From Forficula auricularia (taxonomy: Eukaryota; Arthropoda; Insecta; Dermaptera; Forficulidae), in assembly GCA_024734495.1 (NCBI GenBank), contig JALMQS010000055.1, positions 9,769,652 to 9,833,651 on the forward strand: 64,000 bases of DNA, in the 5' to 3' direction. Under the pieces are notes generated by a model, which was not told the origin of the DNA, searched no databases, and saw only the letters and a program-made list of their open reading frames with translations. The stretch's first letter is position 1; each line of letters begins with the position of its first letter. Shown here piece by piece: positions 1 to 9,955 of the stretch. The translations under genes were made by a program, and so were the position numbers.

Positions 1-902
1 AAACAACCAGATCCACTGGACATAGAAACATGAAATTTGGAGAGGATATTACATCTATGATATAGGATAGGGGCTCACTAAGAAAGGATTTTTCGAAATC
101 AAATGGGCCAAAGTGTGTTTTCATTGATTATGCGATATCTCTTAAGGACGATAAAATATCTACTTGCTTTTTACTTATAAAAATACTAAATTAAAATATC
201 TAAAAAATAATTTCAGGATTTTTGAAATTCGACCCCTAAAGGGGTCAAAAAGGGCAAAATATCTTTGCAATGTGTTTACACTAATTATGCATTTTCAATT
301 AAGAACGATAAGATGTCTACTTGAGTTTTACTTAATAAAATTCTAAATACAAATATCTAAAAAGTAATTTCAGGATTTTTGAAATTCGACTCCCAACTAT
401 CCGAAATGTGAGTGGGGGCAAAAATTAAAACTCTCTCCTATCTTGATCAAATTTTGTAGAGTTATTCTTTATTACTTTAAGAAACTATTCCTGTAAAAAT
501 CAACTATCAAAATTGACTGTATGGGGGCGAAGGGGGGGGGGGGGGGGCAAAATATAGAAATTTTTAGCTTTTTTGTACATTTACTCTTTAGAAAACTGAG
601 AGTTATTTATTTGCAAATATCTAAAAAATAATTTCAACCTCCCAAAATGTGAGTGGGGGCAAAAAATTAATACTCTCTCCGATATAGATCAAATTTTGTA
701 ATGTTAGTTTTTAAGACTATATAAAATGTATGCTGTAAAAATCAATAGCCAAAATGAGTGCGTGGGGGCGAAAGAGGGGCAAAATATTACAAATATATAT
801 TACAGACCTAATAATCACATGCCGAGACGCCGCCCGTCAGGGCCACCTGCCCGGAGGGCCGAGCTGTAGAGGGCGTGCCGAAGGCACGCCTGGAGCAGCT
901 CG
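1..902 (+). mobile_element. Helitron-like element, 3' part
   Basis: Diverged repeats with runs of G (about 531-547) end in a GC-rich tail. A hairpin, GGCGTGCC-GAA-GGCACGCC at 872-890, lies just before GCAGCTCG|T. This resembles the Helitron 3' end at 35250-35290, where a hairpin precedes GCAGCTAG|T, except that the terminal CTAG has become CTCG. The opening bases resemble the element near 62330. No Rep/helicase coding is visible. The left end is outside the window. Confidence 0.5.
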
Positions 903-909
903 TAATATG

Positions 910-1095
910 TATATATATCGTCGCCTTAGAGTGTAAACCTGTTAAATCCATTTTTTTTATCATATATGATATATTAATACCGTTCGAAAGAAAAAGAGAT
1001 CGTCCAAGTAAAACTGCTACTTAAAATTACGATAAATAAATAAAAAGACTGATGATGAAGGTTCGAAACTATAGTCTTTAACAAGTAAATTATAA
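910..1095 (+). repeat. Penelope-like repeat arm, copy 1
   Basis: About 120 bp here (910-1033) recur as a direct repeat at 2763-2885 with small indels. This copy runs on into a hammerhead-like motif and a tail ending AAATTATA. The same tail follows the related motifs at 14982 and 60246, and a decayed relative lies near 31740. Confidence 0.55.
1046..1079 (+). ncRNA. hammerhead ribozyme-like motif
   Basis: Core CTGATGA at 1049-1055, short stem II GAA/TTC, then GAAAC. Stem III ACTATAGT is self-complementary and is followed by C at 1076, the predicted cleavage position of a GUC site. Stem I pairs AGA (1046-1048) with TTT (1077-1079), with one G-U pair. All invariant core bases are present. Hammerheads are known in Penelope-like elements; activity here is inferred. 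Confidence 0.65.
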
Positions 1096-1105
1096 ACATA
1101 CACAT

Positions 1106-1357
1106 CAGTGGCGAGCTGTGACTTTTCAACCAGGGGATGCTGTCCAAAAAAGTAACCTTCATTTTTTTAATTTTATTTCATTCTTCGCTTTTTTTTTTTG
1201 CAAATTTCATCGAATATTTATGGGCTTCATAGAATTTTTCGTTATTTTTCACATTTAATTTTATATTTTTTTTATGATACGATATGAAAATACTCTAAAT
1301 GTTTTGAAATTTTAGGGATGCGCCTCATCCATAGCATCCATGGACCGCATTCCACTG
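1106..1357. mobile_element. hAT-type MITE, 252 bp
   Basis: Starts CAGTGG and ends CCACTG, with an exact 8-bp duplication ATACACAT at 1098-1105 and 1358-1365. No coding capacity. The right part (about 1286-1357) matches 51990-52040 in inverted orientation, so it belongs to a multicopy family. The 8-bp duplication and CAGTGG terminus fit hAT-like transposition. Confidence 0.8.
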
Positions 1358-1596
1358 ATACACATTTATATTAGGGATGATACGAATGTTCGCATTCGCA
1401 TTATTTTAAACATTCGTATTCGCATCAAACGATGCGAATGTTTTGTGAATGCGTGTTCAAGTCGCTGCATGTAACTGTAATGAGCCTTTAACAAGTGCTG
1501 ATTGTTCTGCTAAAAGTCTCATAAGCAATCTAGCAGGAATCCTGGAATCCTCAAGCGAAGACGAAGGCTCCGATTTAGAATCTGGGGATAATAGGA

Positions 1597-2295
1597 CACA
1601 CAGGAACGGTGAAATTGAATCTTAATTGAAAGCATTTTGATAGGTATGGGTTGATGCTGATGCATGATAAGCAGTTTGGATTCACTAAAGGAAGATCGAC
1701 CTCGTATGCCGGGGATAGATCGACACGATATTTATTATTCAAAAGAGAGCCATTAGAGCTATATATAATTTGGGTCCACAAATGTCCCTTAGGGAAAAAT
1801 TTAGGGAGATAAATATTCTGACGGTGGCATCCCAATACATTTACGAATGCTTAGTATATGTGCAGAAGAATATTACTGAGTTCGCAAAGAATAGTGACAG
1901 ACATGAATTCAATACTAGATTCAAGAATAAACTCGCCATCCCGAGGTTTCGTTTACAAAAGGTAAACGCTTCATTCATGGGTCAAGGTGTGCGCTTTTAC
2001 AACAAAATTCCGGAGGAAATTGCTAGTCTAACTCTAAATAAATTTAAATTCTTCATTAAGCGCACATTACTAAAAAAGGCATACTATCGGATTGGCGAGT
2101 TTTTAGTCGACGATCATGCCTGGACTTGATTTCTCACATATTCTCGGCAGGATTATTTTGTATATTTGTTTTTTTTGTTTATTTGTATATTTTATTCTAT
2201 TTATTTGTTTATTTATTGTTTCATTTTTTTAAATCATGACTTTCATCAAGCTCCTCGTGGAGCCTATGATGAAAAAAAACCTAACATAACATATC
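1597..2295 (+). mobile_element. non-LTR retrotransposon (LINE) fragment in a hAT relic
   Basis: Translation of 1660-1700 gives the reverse-transcriptase motif QFGFTKGRST. The frame at 1770-2129 then gives the RT C-terminal tail, with IPRFRLQKVNASF and GVRFYNKIPEEI, ending in GEFLVDDHAWT. Most of the catalytic domain between them is missing. The 3' UTR has a small hairpin (AAGCTCCTCGTGGAGCCT) and ends near an A-rich tract at 2271. It resembles CR1/Jockey-like families. Confidence 0.6.
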
Positions 2296-2311
2296 TCAAG
2301 GAAAAACGAGC

Positions 2312-2545
2312 CTCCATGGATGAAAATCCTATGGACTGATGGAAAACTAAATTGAAATACGACATATTGTCAGATCTTGCTCGCAAGTTTCTCAGCGAGT
2401 GAGCAATTATTTAGCGTAGTCGACCTTTATATATGAGCCACTCAGAAATCGTCTCATGGGCGAAAAGACTGCTAAATTGCTCTTTATTAAATATAATTTG
2501 CTTCTTTTAAAATTTGACTATGAAACAAAACTATTCTATTCTATG
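2312..2545 (+). pseudogene. hAT transposase C-terminal dimerisation domain, decayed
   Basis: Piecewise translation gives NPMDW, then KLKYDILSDLARKFLS, then SEQLF, then a segment ending KAAKLLFIKYNL-like (read as EKTAKLLFIKYNLLLLKFDY). This order is diagnostic of the C-terminal hATC domain of BED-type hAT transposases. Frameshifts separate the blocks. It lies within 1372-2736. Confidence 0.7.
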
Positions 2546-2762
2546 TTACCTACGAGTATAATAATAATTATTGAATATGACTGCAACAATTTCCATTATC
2601 TGCTGTTAGTACTGTACTGTATTAATATCATTATTAATAAAAATGATGATTAAATCAAATTTTATCTGGTTTTTAATGATTTTCCTGAACATTCGCATTC
2701 GCGAATGTCGAAAATATAACATTCGTAACATCACTAATTTATATTCGTTAAATATGGTGTAT

Positions 2763-2885
2763 GTATATCGTCGGCTTAGAGTGTAAACCCGCTAACTCCA
2801 TTTTTTATCATATATGACATATTAATACCGTTCGAAAGAAAAATAGATGCAGCATCGTCCAAGTAAAACTGCTACTGAAAATTAC
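2763..2885 (+). repeat. Penelope-like repeat arm, copy 2
   Basis: Direct repeat of 910-1033. It lacks the downstream hammerhead-like motif. With copy 1 it brackets the two hAT insertions. Confidence 0.5.
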
Positions 2886-3195
2886 TATTGTAAGTTGAAA
2901 AAAAATGTGAAAAATAGTTTTTTTCATAACAACAATATTAAATTTTGTTTGTTTTTTCTCTGTCCTGTAAGAATTTCCTTGTTGTGAGTTAGAAGATTTA
3001 CTCTCTAAGCAGAGGTCAACCTCATTGATTTCTCTTTGTATATTTTATTATCCAAATCAGCATTTTATATTCTAGAAGGGAGATAATAAAATCTTAAAAT
3101 TGATTAAAAATCCTTGTAATTTCTTCAATATCTCCTTCTCTCTCAATATTTTTCTGTTTGTTTCTAATTTCTTTCTTTTCATTTGTTTCTGTTAG

Positions 3196-3554
3196 ACAAT
3201 GCCAGCTCCTTTCCATGATGTTTAATGCCATTGGATTCGACAATGTGCCAATCCATTCGATGATCAAGCAACGTCAACGCTTGTCCAGCTTGACAAGATT
3301 TCGTTCCCGTGTGGTCCGAATTCTGATAAGCACGGACGTTGCGGCTCGAGGGCTTGACATTCCTGAAGTGGGCCTCGTCATCAACCATATGCCGCCCGAA
3401 TGTTCAGACCAATATATCCATCGCGTGGGCAGGACGGCAAGAGCTGGCCGCCCCGGCAAGGCCATCACGCTTATCGATCTATCAGACATCAAAAGACTCC
3501 ATGCCATTGAAAAAAGAATTGGAACCCAATTGAAAATTTATGACAAAGTTAAAG
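3196..3554 (+). CDS. DDX49: DEAD-box RNA helicase DDX49/Dbp8, penultimate exon
   Basis: This internal exon carries the helicase C-terminal (RecA2) domain of an ATP-dependent RNA helicase. The family acts in nucleolar ribosomal RNA processing. Seen here: HSMIKQRQR, motif V in STDVAARGLDIP, and motif VI in HRVGRTARAG. The exon begins after a TCTGTTAG acceptor (AG at 3194-3195) with the last base of a codon. It ends at AAAG|GTAAAT, leaving one base that joins the exon at 7372 to form Asp. Earlier exons with the Q, Walker and DEAD motifs must lie left of the window. Assignment to DDX49 rather than another DEAD helicase rests on the continuation into the conserved C-terminal tail. Confidence 0.9.
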
Positions 3555-3574
3555 GTAAATAAAGATTTATTTAA

Positions 3575-4020
3575 TCTTACACTTAAAACTTGGGTTTCGG
3601 ACGTCCAGATCGTCCCCGCGCTTGCAGGACTGGGTGTTGCCCACCGAAACAAAATAGAAAAATATCGGGTCAACTCCAGTCTGGTGGACAATATTGTGGA
3701 GCGATTTGGCGTCGGGGTGGGCTCGGTCAGGGTCGAGGCCATCACACTCTCGTGGAGGAGTGTGGTGGCATAAAGCGATGGAGTCCCTCATCGCCCTGGG
3801 TATATCCCAAAAAACAATAAACAATTTGACATATAGGGCGATGAGGGCATCTCTCAAAAAAAATGTGAAATGTGAGTCAGGATTAATCCTGGCTCTCTCA
3901 TCCACCCGCTCTAAATCTGAATTTATTTGTTCTGAAGCTGAAAGTGTGAAGTTTGTGTAATGAACTTTTATCTTTTTAAGAGGCCGCCCGCTCCTCGGAG
4001 GCCCAATAAACAAAATATAG
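3575..4020 (+). mobile_element. RLE-type non-LTR retrotransposon (R2/NeSL-like) 3' fragment
   Basis: The frame 3590-3773, continuing in another frame to about 3850, translates to a VSDVQIVP strand, then AHRNKIEKY, then a block ending AITLSWRS, then ALGISQKTINNLTYRAM. This matches the restriction-like endonuclease and C-terminal tail of R2/NeSL-like elements. A frameshift near 3770 disables it. The 3' UTR ends near AATAAAC at 4004. It begins only some 20 bp after the DDX49 splice donor. Confidence 0.6.
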
Positions 4021-4198
4021 AAAAAAATATAGTTGTTTCACCAAAAGGGTTTTCTTAGGATTTTTTTTTTGAAATTTAGACAGATTATTATTTAAATACC
4101 TCTGCATCGATTGGTGGCAAAACGAAATTTATAAACAATATACATAGTTCCGGAGATATTCAATTCCAAAGATAGAGTTTTTCAGAATCTTATACATT

Positions 4199-4348
4199 GG
4201 TTTTTAAGGAATTTGGCGTTGGTACTTAGTGAAACATTTTTTAATTTATTGGATAAAAAATACTTGATAGGTTTCACATTAAGATATAAATAAATTCGTT
4301 TTATTTTTATGTCTTAATGTGAAACCTACCAAGTATTTTTTATCCAAT
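4199..4348. mobile_element. mini Penelope-like fold-back insertion, 150 bp
   Basis: Flanked by a 13-bp direct duplication AATCTTATACATT (4186-4198 and 4349-4361), and absent from the family A copy at 15791. The insert begins with the GTTGGTACTTAGTGAAACAT end motif. It then folds back: the arm from 4248 (ATTGGATAAAAAATACTTGA) pairs with the complement ending at 4348. It matches the termini of 54999-55683. Confidence 0.8.
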
Positions 4349-4399
4349 AATCTTATACATTCCACTATACGGGATATCGGAAAGTTTACATACATATTT

Positions 4400-4590
4400 T
4401 TTTTTTTTTTTTTTTTTTTTTGGCTTTTCGGCCTTTCTAGCCATAAGCCTAATTACGATACTAGTTATATTTTTTAAATTTGTCTCTACCCCCTGGGGTC
4501 AGATTTTAGCTGGATGCCTCGAGTCGGATTCGAACCCGGGTCCCCTGGTTAGCTCGCTTGTCACGCTACCGCCTAGCCTATCTGACCCCC
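4400..4590 (-). mobile_element. tRNA-derived SINE
   Basis: On the - strand a tRNA-like head has A-box-like TAGGCGGTAGCGTGACAAGC and B-box GGTTCGAATCC. A tail containing GGCCGAAAAGCC and a long A tract (T run from 4397) follow. Duplication TACATACATATTT flanks it (4387-4399 and 4591-4603). The empty site is visible in the family A copy near 15990. Confidence 0.85.
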
Positions 4591-5375
4591 TACATACATA
4601 TTTAATTATAATTAAGAAACTCTTCTAACCATTGTTATAAAAAACTAAACCAACAATAACCAATACATTTTTTAAGAAAAATTTTAATTCATAGTTACAA
4701 CACAGTTTCTCAGATAATAATGAAAAATTTGCACTAAAAACAAGCTGGCAACAACACATGTATTTAACCTAAAAAGTTAACTTTAGTACTTTTTGGACTT
4801 TTTTACGCTTCAGCCATTGTCGCAACAGCTTTCAATCGCTTATTAAGAACATTTTGTTTTATAAATCTCCCTTTAAAATGTACTTTATCTGAAATTTCTA
4901 TCATAAAATATATACAAGCTCAGACAGTGTTGCCATATTTGTCAAACGAGCACGGGATTGGCTAGTAGTGGTACATAAACTGCGAAAAGTTTTGGGCTTA
5001 TGAATTATGAATCCTTATTGTCTGTTCTATAAACTCTAGCATTAACTTTTTGGTAGTATTGTCGCGAAACAACTACCTTAAATTTATTTGCTTGGTTAAA
5101 TGTCACTATCAAATCGCATTTTATCCTTATAATTTTATTTATTTAATAGCAAATAGAAAATGTTTATATGGCTTTGATTCTTCAATCATACCAGCAGTAC
5201 GAGTGGTTGTGGAATACTAAATGCACTGATTTCAGCTGGTTGTCATTCATGCTTAAATGATTCTTGTAATCCTCAGTATTTTCTTCTGCCCATTTTTCTA
5301 AAAGCATTGACGAAGCTGCCGCCAGAATTTCTCTCCTTGAAACCCACCAATGTTTGTAAAGTTTAGGGAAAGCGG

Positions 5376-5560
5376 TGTTGGTTTATAGTGAAACATATTA
5401 AACACAGGAATTATTTAACGGGTTATAGTGGTGTTTCACAAAGAGGAAATAAAATTAAAAAATTAAAAATCTTTTAAATTATTTTGGAGATTTTTTATTT
5501 ATCTCTATACATATTTCGGGCTATGAACCCTTCATCAGGAGGTTTAACAGACAAACAACT
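5376..5560 (-). mobile_element. Penelope-like terminal arm (solo)
   Basis: About 170 bp nearly identical to the left arm of the Penelope-like element at 37061. It includes the outer motif GTGTTGGTTTATAGTGAAAC and the hammerhead core. No endonuclease frame follows. Confidence 0.65.
5503..5541 (-). ncRNA. hammerhead ribozyme-like motif
   Basis: On -: stem I CTC, core CTGATGA, stem II GGG...CCC with a 7-nt loop, GAA, palindromic stem III ATATGTAT, A at the cleavage position, then GAG closing stem I (CTC:GAG, three perfect pairs). All core residues are intact. Confidence 0.75.
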
Positions 5561-7100
5561 TTTGGAGCACGGCCTGCTTTTAGTATATGGATCAGTCCAC
5601 ACCTCAAAATAAGTCATTTCCCACTCACATAATTATTGCATTCCTCCTTTTGAGGCATCCTGGCACTTTACAGTTCAAACAGACAGAAAATGAGAAACAG
5701 GGCATTTATTTATTTAACGGGCAGTCACACCCTTTTTTACAAAATTTATAAATGTATGTATATCAACAGTAATGGAGAAAAAAGAAGAAAAATAAAATAA
5801 AATAAAAGTAAAGTAAAAATGACAAAGACAATAATGCAAGGGGAAAAGATAAATAATAACATTAACATAATACAATTAGAGAACAAAGACCAATAATAAA
5901 TGACTAGGTAAAAACTTATAAATAATTTAGACACACTTCAACAGAATTATATAAATGAGCAAGGGATGTCTTATAAGACAAAACATAAGATAAATATAAA
6001 TATAAGCAGTATATATAATCATTTACAATTTATAAATAGTCCATATGAATCTCTTAAATCATCAATTGCGAAAACACAATTAACAGCAATTAAGATTTGA
6101 TTTGATTTGTAACAAAGTATCTTCACTATAGTAAACTAGGGAGCTTGGCTCTAAAAGTTCTCAGACTATCACTGAAGAAGTCAACCTGGCAACTAACTTT
6201 GGTTCCTAGTCGATAAAGTCTGTTTATAGCTGAATTATACATATAATTTGTAATAGAAGTTAGGGTCTAAAATAATGGACAGAAGCGGGTTGATTTCCTT
6301 AAAAAACATTGAAACAACAGAACTGATTGAAAATATCTAAACAACCATGATTCACTATGAGTGTACACCAAAAGTGCTTATTTATAATTGCTTAGTTTAG
6401 CTTTTGAGGGAGTGCTGTAACATGGAAAAATAATAAATATTATTTTAAGATTAAATATTTTTCATTAAAATTCCTTTTGGATTAAAATAATAAGTCAATA
6501 GACTTTGAACTCTGTCGCGAATGAAATTGCAGTTTAAACAAACACAACATTCTGCCATATAGAACACTGCTGAATTTCTTGCATTGGATAGAAATCGTTA
6601 AGAATTGTATTTAACCGAGATATGGAGGCCTCATGGCTGCTTACTATCAAAATGTAACTCTTACTGAAGGCACTTCAGACCTGAGGCTTTCTTATCAATA
6701 GGCCCTAGCTAGAGATTACTGTGAAATGTATTTATTATGACAGAAGACTCAGCTGGTTTGAATAAAACTAATAATCTTATAAATTTAAATGAAGCTACAA
6801 TTTTTATTTTTGACAAGGCTTGGTTCCCATCACATATGTGTACCTCATTTTGTGTAAACTCCCAATTAATTGAAGATGGCCAAATAAATTCAGGCCGAAA
6901 CGTTTTATTCAGTTTTATTGAAACCAGCGCATCCAACTTTGGCTGATACCTCCTTCATTTAATATAATAATCTTACCTTTAAAATCTTATCTTTATTCTT
7001 TCAATGTGTCTACAAGTCAAGCTAATTTCAAGCGTTAGCTAAAGTTAATATATTTTTAAATTAAATTGAAAGTTTCTTTTTGCCGAGAGTATCAGAATTT
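5561..7100. other. AT-rich DDX49 intron, no recognised gene
   Basis: No splice-bounded exon or identifiable protein domain. The stretch around 6120-6250 is less AT-rich and may be an old repeat, but I cannot assign it. Short frames at 6709-6946 exist on both strands and match nothing I recognise. Confidence 0.4.
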
Positions 7101-7106
7101 TTATAA

Positions 7107-7207
7107 ATTGAAGGAGACAATAAAAGAGTGTGTCGTGTGTAATCGTTATAAATAAATTAAAAATTTATAATTCCAGCAGAAGACACTCTTTTATTGTTTC
7201 CTTCAAT
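7107..7207. repeat. short fold-back repeat
   Basis: Arms of about 27 bp (7107-7134 and 7182-7207; ATTGAAGGAGACAATAAAAG and its near complement) flank a 47-bp AT-rich loop. It lies 164 bp before the last DDX49 exon. It resembles a minimal MITE; the target duplication is unclear. Confidence 0.6.
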
Positions 7208-7371
7208 ATTTTTTAATATAATTTTCTTAAAAAAAAATTGGACATATTAATTGCTTGGAGAATATTTTTCTAAATATATTTTTATTTAATTTAATGAAAA
7301 TGTATGTATAACTATGTATAATTAAATCTTTTTATTTATAATATACTATAATATATTATTTTTACTTTTAG

Positions 7372-7649
7372 ATGATGAAATCAGCAAAATACTTCTTGAA
7401 GTATCAGTTGCCTTAAGAAGAGCTAAATTAACTTTAGAAGAAAATAATTTTTTTGAAAAAAGGAAAATAAATAAACGAAAACAGTTGCAATTGGAAGGAA
7501 AAGATCCCGACGAAGAGGAAGAAAAGGCAGAGAACCTCAAAAAGAAAAGAAGAAAATTATTAAGACAAAAATATTTAGAAAATAACCAAAAAAATGCTGA
7601 GAATTCAAGTGAAAAACCTTTGGAAATTCCAAGCACAGAAAAGAGCTAG
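7372..7649 (+). CDS. DDX49: DEAD-box RNA helicase DDX49/Dbp8, last exon
   Basis: Terminal coding exon after the acceptor ACTTTTAG (AG 7370-7371). Its first two bases complete the Asp codon begun at 3554, so the reading frame closes. It encodes DEISKILLEVSVALRRAKL, a conserved FFEKRKINKRKQLQLEGKDP block, and a Lys/Glu-rich tail ending in TEKS before TAG at 7647-7649. The KRKQL-LEGKDPD segment is characteristic of the DDX49 C terminus and is not shared by most DEAD helicases. The basic tail probably contacts RNA or pre-ribosomes. No canonical AATAAA occurs between the stop and the mariner that starts 90 bp downstream. Confidence 0.9.
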
Positions 7650-7739
7650 AGAGCTCAAGTTTTGTAGTGTATGCATTTTTGTTAATATTCTTTGTTGATT
7701 GAGAAACATATTTATTTAATTGTTTATATTGAGTACATA

Positions 7740-8613
7740 ACAGGTCTATAACTTATAAAATGCGGTTTTTTCAATAAAAATACACAATAATTTAGAAAAA
7801 ATGGAAAAATATATTTTATTCAAAGTATCGGCCCTCGCTTTCTACACATTTTGACATCTAGTAGGCAAATTATGGATGCCATTCCAAAAGAATTGAAAGT
7901 CGCGTGAGCAAAACCAGTCGTCGAGCCATTTTTGGACGTCTTCATAAGAATGGAAATGCTGCTCGATAAGTGCGTGTCCCATGGATGAAAACAGGTGGTA
8001 GTCGGAAGGAGCAAAGTCTGGTGAGTACGGCGGGTGGGGTAATATTTCCCATCCAAGTGCTGTCAGAGTGTACTTGACCAGTTTTGCTGCGTGACTGGGT
8101 GCGTTGTCATTCAGCGAAATCACCTTCCCATGCCTTCGAGCCCATACTGGTCGTTTTTCGATCAACGTATGATTCAAATTAATCATTTGTTGTCGGTAGC
8201 GATCTGTATTAACTGTTTCGCCAGGTTTCATCAGCAATTCGGTGTCTTCAAACTGTTTCGGTCCATTTTCACTTTTTTTTTTAAATCACCGCTTCTGAAT
8301 TGTTTAAACCACCGTTCGCAAGTGTCAACAGATAGAGTATCTGCACCGTATGTTTCCACAAGTATTCGATGTGCTTACGCTGCCTTTTTCTTCTGATTGA
8401 ATAAGAAAATCAGCAAGTGCCGCAAATGCTCTTTGTTTGCCTCAAAACCCGACATGTTTACCACCGAAAAAAAGTATGCTACTAACTCTTAACCGTTTAA
8501 ACAAATATGATGTTTTGAAGCTTGCTGTCATAGCTACAAAACGCAATATTGATTATGGCGCCAGAATCTATAGGCTTTGGAAAAAAAACCGCATTTTAAA
8601 GTTACAGACCTGG
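7740..8613 (-). mobile_element. mariner element, internally deleted
   Basis: TIRs of about 30 bp (ACAGGTCTATAACTTATAAA on the left, the complement of CCGCATTTTAAAGTTACAGA on the right) are flanked by TA at 7738-7739 and 8614-8615. On - the transposase has HTH-region fragments, then DNAPSH and YSPDFAPSDYHLF, the second and third catalytic Asp regions of a D,D34D mariner. The first Asp region is deleted between KQFEDTELL and KPGETVNTD, and a stop interrupts the N terminus. At 874 bp it is well short of a 1.3-kb full element. Confidence 0.9.
7773..7778 (+). terminator. candidate DDX49 polyadenylation signal
   Basis: First AATAAA on + after the DDX49 stop, about 125 bp downstream. It lies inside the left terminal region of the mariner, so the gene may use a transposon-supplied signal. 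Confidence 0.45.
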
Positions 8614-8615
8614 TA

Positions 8616-9730
8616 TATAATTTCTACCTTAATATGATATATTTAACAATGCAAATTCATTGTTAGTAATAACTGAAAATTCCACCCTGTTTTATTGTCT
8701 CTGTGGTACAAAAGTACTATTTAGTCAAGCTGTATAAGTTCATAGGAATGTATTCCTATTCTCTTCTTAAATTCGTGTTACTGTTTAAAAATCGATAATT
8801 TTTTTCAGCGTCAACTCATGCCAGTCTCACTCTTTGAAAAATACGACATTCTAACTCCTGGCAAATCGAATAGGTACTAATCCTAGCCCAAACCATATGC
8901 ATACACATATCCATTGACCTTACAAACTGCTAACTCCTAGAATATCTTCCTAGGTCAGTTCTTTTGTTGTTCCAGGCTAGGACTTTGCTTTTCCCTTTCC
9001 TCCCAAGCCTTCAACTCTTCAACAAGCTTTCTTCCCCTGATCTCACTCTTATCACCCACGGTATATGGACTTATGGTTTGCCTTCGTGGAGTGAAATCAC
9101 AAAAAAAAGAAGAAAGTAAAGCCTCTTTTATACATTTATTTTGATTTATATTCAAAGAGTGTGTCCTCATCTTGATTCTTAATTTATTCTTATAAATTCA
9201 AACAACTTTGCTATCGTCAAAAACCGCTTCAATTTTATTTATTTTAAGGTTTACATAAGAATTTTCCAGAAATAAAGTAGTTATATTTTTAAAACGACTT
9301 TAATTGTTTCATTAGATATCAGTTATCTTGTACTGGATTCTCACATAAACGTGGAAATGAATCTGACTTGCGCTCAATTTAAATAATTTTGTTTTTATGT
9401 CTAAGTGAAGATTAAAGAACTAACTATATTAGTTACGATTCAACTTCATACGTTACTTTGAACTTTCAAAAAAATGTCACCGACATAACTGAATTATTAG
9501 GGTAGTATTAATTATAAATAAACTTGTATATAATCGGAATGTAAAATGTCTGTAAATATTTCAATAAATTATTAAATATTTTTTAATTCTTGTTTCTATT
9601 TGTAAATAATAAATTCCACCAGCACTCCTAGCAATTTCCAAATCTGATCCTTTTATCTTCGAAATTATTCATTTATATTTGTTTCTTGTCTTTCCCTTCT
9701 CTAGTGTAGGTTTACATTTGAAAATTAGTC
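8616..9730. other. intergenic, one possible coding relic
   Basis: Mostly AT-rich with nothing recognised. Between 8955 and 9170 the - strand has a frame with DKSEIRGRKLVEELKAWEER and higher GC than its surroundings. It could be a retrotransposon or host exon relic; I do not recognise the family. Confidence 0.3.
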
Positions 9731-9732
9731 TT

Positions 9733-9955
9733 CTCTTCTTCTTCCTTTATAGACCTCAGGTCTGTTAATACCAGATCGTAGTGCCATCTTTTCTTAGGGC
9801 GACCTCTTCTCCTTTTCCCTTCTAGGCTATTTTTCATTATTTTCCTTAATATTCTATCGTCCGACATTCTTCCTACATGTGCATACCATTTTTCTTATCT
9901 TCTTATCCACTCGATTTTTACTTTACCATACAGGGTATGGTCAAGTATTGTAATC
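9733..9955 (-). mobile_element. non-LTR retrotransposon RT C-terminal fragment
   Basis: The - translation gives KIEWIRR, a stop, then EKWYAHVGRMSDDRILRKIM, SLEGKRRRGRPKKRW and YDLVLTDLRSI. This is the GHxxRM...GRPKxxW tail common after the RT domain in RTE/CR1-like elements. One stop interrupts it. Confidence 0.6.

Larger units (their letters stand above)
1372..2736 (+). mobile_element. hAT transposon relic, 1365 bp
   Basis: Imperfect terminal inverted repeats share TACGAATGTT, and an exact 8-bp duplication ATTTATAT flanks the element (1364-1371 and 2737-2744). It retains the C-terminal end of a hAT transposase (about 2312-2545) and contains a LINE fragment. Its left duplication overlaps by two bases the right duplication of the neighbouring MITE. 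Confidence 0.85.
4028..5077. mobile_element. piggyBac-like element family A, copy 1
   Basis: Non-coding element with termini TAGTTGTTTC and GAAACAACTACC. The right end abuts TTAA (5078-5081); the left TTAA is decayed. It aligns along its length with 15791-16472 and, inverted, with 26082-26929. The extra length comes from two nested insertions (4199-4348 and 4400-4590), both with their own target duplications. Confidence 0.75.

Noticed and set aside
4510..4590. A tRNA gene (also 51830-51905 and 15380-15453)
   Set aside because: Box A/B-like sequences are present, but acceptor stems do not close, and poly(A) or (GAA)n tails and TSDs show they are SINE heads.
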